Positions 9,041-17,220 of a stretch of 64,000 bases of DNA are shown here, piece by piece. The stretch is from contig JALJCQ010000030.1 of the NCBI GenBank assembly GCA_023091665.1, forward strand, positions 1,118,501 to 1,182,500, in the 5' to 3' direction. A model generated the notes under the pieces. That model was not told where the DNA came from. It saw only the letters and a program-made list of their open reading frames with translations, and searched no databases. The translations under genes were made by a program, and so were the position numbers. The stretch is from Pythium myriotylum (lineage: Eukaryota > Oomycota > Peronosporomycetes > Pythiales > Pythiaceae). Positions within the stretch are counted from its first letter, which is position 1; each line of letters opens with the position of its first letter.

Positions 9041-9154
9041 GGCGACTGGGTGTGGAGAGGGTCGGGGGTGATGGGCTGGCAGCTGGGCTGGGTGCTTGGA
9101 CTGGACACTTCTGGACTTGGTCACTTGAGGGGTAGCGAGCAAATTGCGAAGTGA

Positions 9155-9227
9155 TCTCCTATAGCTCAGTTGGTAGAGCGTGTGGCTGTTAACCGCAAGG
9201 TCGCCGGTTCGAACCCGGCTGGGAGAG
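9155..9227 (+). tRNA. tRNA-Asn(GTT)
   Basis: Intact copy restored on the right of short element 1; nt 1-17 are the right target-site copy. C at unit nt 436. Confidence 0.97.
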
Positions 9228-10318
9228 AAGCCTCATCTTTTTGCTCCAACGCACAACCCACAACACACCAAGAAACCACCTCCCTACGACTCCTCCTACC
9301 AACCCACACGCAACAGCACTCACCCCAACTCCATACCTCCCACACCTCCCACACCTCCCACACCTCCCACTCACCACCTCGCCAGACCGCCTGATCTTCG
9401 ATCCACTGCACCTCTGCACGCCTGGCTGTTGCAACACGACCATTCCTTCCCACTCCGTCCCCTTTACGTCTTCTCTCCCCTCTGTCTTTGCTCAGACCCC
9501 AGACACTACTCTCACACACTCCGGAACACAAACAACATCGATAGCCCAGACACAACGCCCCCTACGCAGTCTCGCACACTTCGTGACTGCCGAAGCCACC
9601 TGCATGCTTCGCACTCGACCTACTTGCCCATACGTCTCGACATCGCGCACCGGCAACTGCTGTCCGCTCCTCGACATCTTGACAACATCGGAGCAAAGTA
9701 GCTATGACACACAGTGCGACTGGCGGCACCTCGGGTCAGCCGTCCGGCCGGCCCCCTGCAGTCTTGGCTGTGTCGCGTGGTGAGCAACGTGTCGTGTTGT
9801 GGGCCGCGCGCCGTGGTGTGCTGTGCTCTGTTCTGTTGTACTGTGGGCCTGGTTTGATGGCGAACAGTTCGTGGGGGCTCCTGGTTTCTGGTGTGGCCGC
9901 AGAACCGAACGAAAGATCAGTAACTCGATGTGAGGCTTGTGGGAGAGCACGAGCACAAAGCACCACGCCATAATGGAAGAACGAACGTGGCGATGCCGTG
10001 AAGAGGAGTAGCCGTGAGCAGTAGGAGTGTGATTTGGTTAACCGACGAAATGGTGCGCCTCAGTCTCGGCCACTCTCGACAGGTAGAATGGTGTGAGTTG
10101 TTGTGTAGTGCGGCGATGAAGACGGTCGTGTCGATGATGTTCGTTGTGTTTGTCGAGGTGATGCGTGTGTTTTTGAGTTCTGAATGGGTCTGTGTGTGTG
10201 TTGTAGCGTGTTTTTTGTTGTTTGTTGTTGTGTTTGGTGGTTGTTTGTTGTTGTGTTTGTGGTATGTGTGGTGTATGTCGGTATGTGTTTAGACGGGGTC
10301 GGGGTAGGCGAGCGTGCT

Positions 10319-10391
10319 TCTCCTATAGCTCAGTTGGTAGAGCGTGTGGCTGTTAACCGCAAGGTCGCCGGTTCGAACCCGGCTGGGAGAG
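10319..10391 (+). tRNA. tRNA-Asn(GTT)
   Basis: Intact, identical to the 6009 gene. Unit 1164 bp, C at unit nt 436. Confidence 0.97.
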
Positions 10392-11482
10392 AAGCCTCAT
10401 CTTTTTGCTCCAACGCACAACCCACAACACACCAAGAAACCACCTCCCTACGACTCCTCCTACCAACCCACACGCAACAGCACTCACCCCAACTCCATAC
10501 CTCCCACACCTCCCACACCTCCCACACCTCCCACTCACCACCTCGCCAGACCGCCTGATCTTCGATCCACTGCACCTCTGCACGCCTGGCTGTTGCAACA
10601 CGACCATTCCTTCCCACTCCGTCCCCTTTACGTCTTCTCTCCCCTCTGTCTTTGCTCAGACCCCAGACACTACTCTCACACACTCCGGAACACAAACAAC
10701 ATCGATAGCCCAGACACAACGCCCCCTACGCAGTCTCGCACACTTCGTGACTGCCGAAGCCACCTGCATGCTTCGCACTCGACCTACTTGCCCATACGTC
10801 TCGACATCGCGCACCGGCAACTGCTGTCCGCTCCTCGACATCTTGACAACATCGGAGCAAAGTAGCTATGACACACAGTGCGACTGGCGGCACCTCGGGT
10901 CAGCCGTCCGGCCGGCCCCCTGCAGTCTTGGCTGTGTCGCGTGGTGAGCAACGTGTCGTGTTGTGGGCCGCGCGCCGTGGTGTGCTGTGCTCTGTTCTGT
11001 TGTACTGTGGGCCTGGTTTGATGGCGAACAGTTCGTGGGGGCTCCTGGTTTCTGGTGTGGCCGCAGAACCGAACGAAAGATCAGTAACTCGATGTGAGGC
11101 TTGTGGGAGAGCACGAGCACAAAGCACCACGCCATAATGGAAGAACGAACGTGGCGATGCCGTGAAGAGGAGTAGCCGTGAGCAGTAGGAGTGTGATTTG
11201 GTTAACCGACGAAATGGTGCGCCTCAGTCTCGGCCACTCTCGACAGGTAGAATGGTGTGAGTTGTTGTGTAGTGCGGCGATGAAGACGGTCGTGTCGATG
11301 ATGTTCGTTGTGTTTGTCGAGGTGATGCGTGTGTTTTTGAGTTCTGAATGGGTCTGTGTGTGTGTTGTAGCGTGTTTTTTGTTGTTTGTTGTTGTGTTTG
11401 GTGGTTGTTTGTTGTTGTGTTTGTGGTATGTGTGGTGTATGTCGGTATGTGTTTAGACGGGGTCGGGGTAGGCGAGCGTGCT

Positions 11483-11555
11483 TCTCCTATAGCTCAGTTG
11501 GTAGAGCGTGTGGCTGTTAACCGCAAGGTCGCCGGTTCGAACCCGGCTGGGAGAG
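11483..11555 (+). tRNA. tRNA-Asn(GTT)
   Basis: Intact. Last unit before LINE copy 2; C at unit nt 436. Confidence 0.97.
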
Positions 11556-12646
11556 AAGCCTCATCTTTTTGCTCCAACGCACAACCCACAACACACCAAG
11601 AAACCACCTCCCTACGACTCCTCCTACCAACCCACACGCAACAGCACTCACCCCAACTCCATACCTCCCACACCTCCCACACCTCCCACACCTCCCACTC
11701 ACCACCTCGCCAGACCGCCTGATCTTCGATCCACTGCACCTCTGCACGCCTGGCTGTTGCAACACGACCATTCCTTCCCACTCCGTCCCCTTTACGTCTT
11801 CTCTCCCCTCTGTCTTTGCTCAGACCCCAGACACTACTCTCACACACTCCGGAACACAAACAACATCGATAGCCCAGACACAACGCCCCCTACGCAGTCT
11901 CGCACACTTCGTGACTGCCGAAGCCACCTGCATGCTTCGCACTCGACCTACTTGCCCATACGTCTCGACATCGCGCACCGGCAACTGCTGTCCGCTCCTC
12001 GACATCTTGACAACATCGGAGCAAAGTAGCTATGACACACAGTGCGACTGGCGGCACCTCGGGTCAGCCGTCCGGCCGGCCCCCTGCAGTCTTGGCTGTG
12101 TCGCGTGGTGAGCAACGTGTCGTGTTGTGGGCCGCGCGCCGTGGTGTGCTGTGCTCTGTTCTGTTGTACTGTGGGCCTGGTTTGATGGCGAACAGTTCGT
12201 GGGGGCTCCTGGTTTCTGGTGTGGCCGCAGAACCGAACGAAAGATCAGTAACTCGATGTGAGGCTTGTGGGAGAGCACGAGCACAAAGCACCACGCCATA
12301 ATGGAAGAACGAACGTGGCGATGCCGTGAAGAGGAGTAGCCGTGAGCAGTAGGAGTGTGATTTGGTTAACCGACGAAATGGTGCGCCTCAGTCTCGGCCA
12401 CTCTCGACAGGTAGAATGGTGTGAGTTGTTGTGTAGTGCGGCGATGAAGACGGTCGTGTCGATGATGTTCGTTGTGTTTGTCGAGGTGATGCGTGTGTTT
12501 TTGAGTTCTGAATGGGTCTGTGTGTGTGTTGTAGCGTGTTTTTTGTTGTTTGTTGTTGTGTTTGGTGGTTGTTTGTTGTTGTGTTTGTGGTATGTGTGGT
12601 GTATGTCGGTATGTGTTTAGACGGGGTCGGGGTAGGCGAGCGTGCT

Positions 12647-12663
12647 TCTCCTATAGCTCAGTT
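12647..12663 (+). pseudogene. Truncated tRNA-Asn, nt 1-17 (left target-site duplication of LINE copy 2)
   Basis: Normal array flank gcgtgct, then tRNA nt 1-17, then the LINE 3' end. The repeat of these 17 bp at 20005-20021 begins exactly at tRNA nt 1 because the base before it differs (T here, A there), so the duplication is 17 bp. Confidence 0.95.
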
Positions 12664-12844
12664 TCAAGGCGTCTGTATTAACTAAAATTAATGCGACTAT
12701 GACTACTCTAATCTACCTCGTCGATGAATATTATACACTTGACTAGTATGTGACGAGGCTGGGAGCTTCAATTGTTGAGTTGTTGGTTGACTTCCGTTGG
12801 TCTTGACTGGTCTAGGTACTTGTTTTAGCACATCGGTTGGATAA

Positions 12845-12920
12845 CTGCGGTTAGCTCAAATGGTTGTGAGCGTGGACCCCGATGTTGTCGGTCGCGCGGG
12901 TTCGATCCCCACCTCGGGGA
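12845..12920 (+). pseudogene. tRNA-like sequence in LINE 3' UTR (antisense to the LINE)
   Basis: A D arm GCTC/GAGC with loop aaatggttgt (12854-12871) and A-box-like ttagctcaaatgg are followed at tRNA spacing by a T-loop/B-box-like gggttcgatcccc (12898-12910). The T stem has one mismatch. The acceptor ends (ctgcggt and ctcgggg) pair at only about five of seven positions, the anticodon stem is at most 3 bp, and the base where U33 should be is C. It is therefore a degenerate tRNA or tRNA-derived insert that keeps both internal Pol III promoter boxes. It is not related to the tRNA-Asn of the array beyond these boxes. Confidence 0.55.
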
Positions 12921-13053
12921 GGTTTCTTGTGCTAGTGGTTTCGCTTGACTTCGGTCGCGAAGGTACGCTCTGATTCCAAAACGAGGTTGGTTTCGAGCCA
13001 GTATTGAAAGCAAGCACCCGCACTGAAGAAGAAGAAACGGCAGGAAATCGCTT

Positions 13054-16000
13054 TTATGCCAAAAAGCGAACTGCAAACAACCCCATGTTGTTTTGCAGGA
13101 AGGCACCGAAAGAAGGCGTAGACTGGAGACTTGACAACACAACCTGAAGCGAAGCACGCTGCGCATCGTCGTACACACGTCGAAGACACGCACGCACATG
13201 AGCACCCACAGTCGTATACACCACACGCAGTGCTGCAATTGTTGGCATCGGGGACCGCCCGTTGAACAGTCGCCCATTGCGTTCAGTCCACAACAGGTGA
13301 AGCACCACAGCACGGATGACTTGCCACAGGTCTTGGATTTCTTCTGTGTGGTCCTTCCACACGGGAGCAACGCGGATGGCTTTACCGAAGACAATGTCGG
13401 TCCAGGAGGGTCGAGATGTGAAGAACACCGACATATCACGGAAGATGTCGCGCCATATCACAGTCGGCAGCACACACTCGAAGAACAAATGACGCGCCGT
13501 CTCCACTGAGTTGCAGCCTGGTCGAACACAGTACACGATGCCGGGATTTGCCACCGTCATGAACGAGAAGCGTGAGCGAGTCGGTAACAAGCCGTACGCC
13601 AAGCGGAACTGGAGGTCTTCGTATATCGGGAGAAGCAACACACGAAGCCGCTTGCGTAGCTTGTTGAATCGGAGGACCACGTCTGTAGGCGCTCGAGGGT
13701 CGTGGAAGAACAGCGGATGCGTTCTCGTCGGCTCTGGAGCTTGCCACACCAGGCGGAGCAGTTGGGATCGTGGAATGCGCGGCACCCAGCACACACGGTC
13801 GTTGATCTCCACACCGACTCGCGGATGTTGGTGCTCAGGCGCCGTCGGTAGCACTCCATCGACTGGGACAGAGCACATTGTGCAGAGACGCCCGAAAACT
13901 TGCGTGGCTTCCTCGTGAAGCTTGAGCAGCCACGTGTACTGTCGATACGGGGTGATGGAGACTTGGGTGTAGTCGACATGTCGCTCAGCAAACTCGATCG
14001 CGCTCGGCCACTTGTCGCCTTCACCAGCGAAGTCACGAAGAGATCGCAACTGAAAGACACGGGCAACTTGCCGACGGAAGCTTCGTTGCGGCTCTGCAAT
14101 CATGCTGAGAGAACGATGCTGGGACGGCGTTGTGTCGGAACGGCTGGTTGGGAGGAACTGGAAGTTCTTGTCGCCATGGAACCAGATCGGTTGGTCGAGT
14201 GCAAACGCAAGACGGTCTTCTGGAGGGAGGTCGAGCCACGACACCGGCCACTTGATAGCGTACCAAGTCTTCCAGGCCGCACGCCACCACGAAGAGAGCT
14301 GGTCCCACTCGATCGAGCCTCGATGCCGCCACGGACTGACGTAGAGAAAGTCGAGTGGCCTCTGCGGGCCCCACCGCGGAAGACTGATCCGCAGCAGCTC
14401 GACTCCTGCTACCGTCCAGTTGCCGGTCGTCGATGCCGAAGCTGCCGTGAACTGAAGCAGGAGCTGCAGTGACTGTCGCTTGAGCACACCGTCGAGACTC
14501 GGTACCTGCAGACCCCCAGACTCGCGCGGCAGGTTGACAAATTCGTTCGAGATCAACTGGACATGCCGAGCGTCGCGTTCGTAGCGCCGACTCAAGACGA
14601 ACCGGTGTAGCGCGGCTTGCCACTTCTTCACTCGTCCTGGCGGCACAACAACGTGAGCAGTGTAGTGCCACAGACGTGAGAGCACCATGGTCTGGGCGAC
14701 GAGGAGCCTGCCTTGGAGCGTCCGTGCGCGCCGAAACCACTGCTTGAACCCGTCAAAGAAGCGTCGATCGAGGTCTTCAACAATCAACTCCGTAGTGCGT
14801 CGCTGTCCGAACAGGAGACCGAGGAACTTGACCGTGGAGTCTTCATCGAGAACCTGCACACCTGGTATGCCCGGGCATCGCCGCGTTCGATGCAGCGACA
14901 TCAGCACACACTTGTTCACGTTGAGCTTGGCGCCGGAGCCTTGACAGTATTCTTCGACCAACCCAAGTTGCGCCTCGACACCAGCGATAGAGCCCGACAG
15001 TAACGCCGAGTCGTCGGCGAAGAAAACACTCGTGACGGTGGCATCCGCTGTCAAGCAGATCCCATGTTCTTCGTGCTGGCGGAGCAGGTTACCGAGTGGC
15101 TCGATAACAAGCAAGAACAGCAGCGCCGACAGCGGATCACCTTGCTTGACTCCGCGCGTTGGGCAGAGCGGGTCTTGCACGAATCCGTTGATCATGAGAT
15201 GCGCGCGTGGTCGAGTGTACAGGAGCTTCACCCACCCCGAGAACGCCCCGCCACATCCCATCCGATCGAGCACCTGAAACATGTAGTTCCAGTTGACGCG
15301 GTCGTACGCCTTCTCAAAGTCGAGGAACATGGCGTAGGCTTCTTCGTCGCGCGCGGTGACGAGGTCTTGCAGGTCACTCACGAAACGAACGTGGTGATGC
15401 AGAGAGCGACCACGCACGAAAGCCTTCTGGTCTTGGTGCACAAGCTTGGTCAGGAACAACTGCAGTCGGAAAGCGAGAACCTTTGACAGTGCCTTCACGT
15501 CGACACCCATCAAAGCAATTGGGCGATAGTTGCCTGGGTCAGCTCGGGATCCCTTCTTGTGCAGCAGACTGATCGCAGACTGGCGCTGACACCGAAGGAG
15601 CTCTCCTCGCTGAAGCTGGTAGTTGAACACGATCTCGAGGCATTCACCGAAGACGTCAGGAGCCACTTGGTAGAACGAAGCTGGAAGCCCATCCATCCCG
15701 GGTGCAGACGATGCCCGCATCTTCTTGATTGCACTAGCAAGGTCCGCCGCTGTGATCGGAGCGTTGAGGATATTTTGCTCGTCTTCAGACAGTCGGCGGT
15801 CGATCGTGTCGAGCATCCGGTCAATCTGGCTCTGCTCAGGCTCTTGGACGACAACACCACCGCGCTCAACATCGCCCATGATACCGCCCCAGTGCTGATT
15901 GAAGGCAGCCGCGATATCCGCGGGGTTGCTTGATGCTGAGCCATCTTGAAGCCGCACTTCTTCGATGCTGACTCTCCGCAAGGATCCGTCCAGCGGTCGA

Positions 16001-17220
16001 AAGAAGTACTTGGATGACTTCTCCGCGTGTTGAGCCTGGAAGTCGAAAGCCGAGTCTTGGTTGTAAAGACGCGCCGAGTTGATGCTGTCTTGGTATGCCG
16101 TCAGTGCGGTCTGGAACACCGTCTGCGCGCGATCGCTTCGCTCCGACCGGTATGCCGCAGCCGCGTGGGCAAGTGCCTGACGAGCTTCGGTGATGGCGGT
16201 CTCACCTTGACGCTTCAGCTTGCGCTGCAGAGCTTGAAGCTGACGACGCATGTCCTTCTTCCACTTGTGCCACACCTTGCCCGGGTTGGAGGAGCGCCGT
16301 AACGCAGCAAGCACAGTCGTCGCTTCGCCTTGGATAGCTTCAACGATATCGGGGAAGTCGAGCATCGCCGACTGGAAACGCCAGTACCCGTGGCCTTGAG
16401 GCTGGCTCATCGCGCGCAACACAACTTGATGTGCGAGATGGTCGCCGGCACCCTTGGGCTCAAAGTACGAGGAGTCACCGTATAGCGCGGTGCAGAAGTC
16501 CTCCGACATGAGGATGTAGTCGAGACGGTTGTGTCGAGGCTGTGGACCAGTGTAGACGCGTTCGTCGGGATGGTGGATTCGCCAGGCATCCACGACACCG
16601 AGTTGGGCCAACCACGCCACACACGCGTTACCGCCGGTCGTTCCTGTCGCCCTTGGATCCGACGCATCGACGAGGGGGTCAAGTGGCGTGTTGAGGTCAC
16701 CGAGCACCAGGTGAGTCGCATTGTCTTCGAACACTTCGTACGGTAGCGCTTCGAAGAACCCCTTCTTCTCGAAGTTATCGACTGGCGCGTACACGTTGTG
16801 GATGTAGATCGGAGCACCGTTCGCGACGACCCGGACGACCAAGTAGCGGCCTTGAATAGTCAACGAAGACTGCTCACAAGCAGACTGAAAGCCGGGAAAG
16901 TCGGAGCGGAGCACTGTCATGACGCCACCCGATCGTGCAGCAACGGCAACTGGACTGTGCGCGTTGGTGTCGCTGACGAAGAGGCGGTGTTGAAATCTGG
17001 TGTCATGGTGAAATTGGAGCGTTGCACGATGATGCGAGTCGCGCAGCTTGGTCTCTTGGACGCACGAGAGACTGTTCTTGATGAGCTGGTTCTCGATCAA
17101 CAGGTGGCCGTTCTTCTTGATCCCGTTGGTGTTCACCGTCAAAAGACTGATGTTCTCCCACGAGACCTCGGCCGCGTCCGCCTCGACCGCTTTAGCAGTC
17201 GAGGCAGAGCGGTCCGGCAC
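13054..17220 (-). CDS. LINE ORF2: APE endonuclease / reverse transcriptase / zf-RVT, 1388 codons
   Basis: Residues about 22-270 form an APE-type endonuclease with the expected active-site set: N32 (TNG), E56 (QET), Y144 (NVYAP), D175 and N177 (GDLN), D234 (RLDYI) and H261 (GDH). Residues about 490-840 are the reverse transcriptase: GNYRPIAL (563-570), FLDFEKAYDRVNW (632-644, motif A), QGDPLS (693-698) and the catalytic FADD (734-737). A zinc knuckle C-x4-C-x7-H-x4-C (C1231, C1236, H1244, C1249) sits near the C-terminus, matching zf-RVT. No RNase H domain is visible. It should nick the tRNA gene and copy element RNA at the nick. The frame begins with GTG right after an in-frame TAG; the first ATG is residue 101, inside the endonuclease, beyond N32 and E56. 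Normal AUG initiation would thus give a broken enzyme, so translation probably depends on ORF1 (frameshift or reinitiation). Confidence 0.93.
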   Translation of the reverse strand: MPDRSASTAKAVEADAAEVSWENISLLTVNTNGIKKNGHLLIENQLIKNSLSCVQETKLRDSHHRATLQFHHDTRFQHRLFVSDTNAHSPVAVAARSGGVMTVLRSDFPGFQSACEQSSLTIQGRYLVVRVVANGAPIYIHNVYAPVDNFEKKGFFEALPYEVFEDNATHLVLGDLNTPLDPLVDASDPRATGTTGGNACVAWLAQLGVVDAWRIHHPDERVYTGPQPRHNRLDYILMSEDFCTALYGDSSYFEPKGAGDHLAHQVVLRAMSQPQGHGYWRFQSAMLDFPDIVEAIQGEATTVLAALRRSSNPGKVWHKWKKDMRRQLQALQRKLKRQGETAITEARQALAHAAAAYRSERSDRAQTVFQTALTAYQDSINSARLYNQDSAFDFQAQHAEKSSKYFFRPLDGSLRRVSIEEVRLQDGSASSNPADIAAAFNQHWGGIMGDVERGGVVVQEPEQSQIDRMLDTIDRRLSEDEQNILNAPITAADLASAIKKMRASSAPGMDGLPASFYQVAPDVFGECLEIVFNYQLQRGELLRCQRQSAISLLHKKGSRADPGNYRPIALMGVDVKALSKVLAFRLQLFLTKLVHQDQKAFVRGRSLHHHVRFVSDLQDLVTARDEEAYAMFLDFEKAYDRVNWNYMFQVLDRMGCGGAFSGWVKLLYTRPRAHLMINGFVQDPLCPTRGVKQGDPLSALLFLLVIEPLGNLLRQHEEHGICLTADATVTSVFFADDSALLSGSIAGVEAQLGLVEEYCQGSGAKLNVNKCVLMSLHRTRRCPGIPGVQVLDEDSTVKFLGLLFGQRRTTELIVEDLDRRFFDGFKQWFRRARTLQGRLLVAQTMVLSRLWHYTAHVVVPPGRVKKWQAALHRFVLSRRYERDARHVQLISNEFVNLPRESGGLQVPSLDGVLKRQSLQLLLQFTAASASTTGNWTVAGVELLRISLPRWGPQRPLDFLYVSPWRHRGSIEWDQLSSWWRAAWKTWYAIKWPVSWLDLPPEDRLAFALDQPIWFHGDKNFQFLPTSRSDTTPSQHRSLSMIAEPQRSFRRQVARVFQLRSLRDFAGEGDKWPSAIEFAERHVDYTQVSITPYRQYTWLLKLHEEATQVFGRLCTMCSVPVDGVLPTAPEHQHPRVGVEINDRVCWVPRIPRSQLLRLVWQAPEPTRTHPLFFHDPRAPTDVVLRFNKLRKRLRVLLLPIYEDLQFRLAYGLLPTRSRFSFMTVANPGIVYCVRPGCNSVETARHLFFECVLPTVIWRDIFRDMSVFFTSRPSWTDIVFGKAIRVAPVWKDHTEEIQDLWQVIRAVVLHLLWTERNGRLFNGRSPMPTIAALRVVYTTVGAHVRACLRRVYDDAQRASLQVVLSSLQSTPSFGAFLQNNMGLFAVRFLA
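17192..17220 (-). promoter_or_regulatory. ORF1/ORF2 overlap, candidate +1 frameshift or reinitiation site
   Basis: Between the TAG that closes the ORF2 frame upstream (17221-17223) and the ORF1 stop TAA (17192-17194) both frames are open. ORF2 lies in the +1 frame relative to ORF1. At the stop the sequence is TGC TAA A, so skipping one base there would read TGC then AAA in the ORF2 frame, the arrangement of known stop-associated +1 shifts. Sequence supports the geometry only; the mechanism is inferred. The same overlap is at 3196-3224 in copy 1. Confidence 0.5.

Larger units (their letters stand above)
8393..9154 (-). mobile_element. 762-bp non-autonomous tRNA-Asn-targeting element, copy 1
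   Basis: Inserted antisense at the same point as the LINE. The left end (element 3' end) tcaaggcgtctgtatt is identical over 16 bp to the LINE 3' end at 12664-12679. The right end gcaaattgcgaagtga matches the LINE 5' end gcaaaacgagaagtga at 13 of 16 positions. Between them there is no reverse transcriptase. Read on the - strand it has a 5' region with a 58-codon basic open frame, a 31-bp minisatellite and a unique tail of about 230 bp. No poly(A) and no 5' truncation; all six copies are 762 bp. Mobilisation by the LINE proteins is inferred from the shared ends and target. Confidence 0.85.

Noticed and set aside
12845..12920. Functional tRNA (possible Ile, GAT) in the LINE 3' UTR
   Set aside because: The anticodon stem has about 3 bp, position 33 is C, and the acceptor stem has mismatches. 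Kept only as a tRNA-like relic.
13557..16817. Many open frames of 60-235 codons antisense to or out of frame with ORF1 and ORF2 in both LINE copies
   Set aside because: They overlap the domain-bearing ORF1/ORF2 frames and show no domains of their own.
13054..17220. GTG at 17218-17220 as the true ORF2 start
   Set aside because: GTG is simply the first codon after an in-frame TAG; GTG starts are not normal for eukaryotic genes. I treat 17220 as the edge of the open frame.
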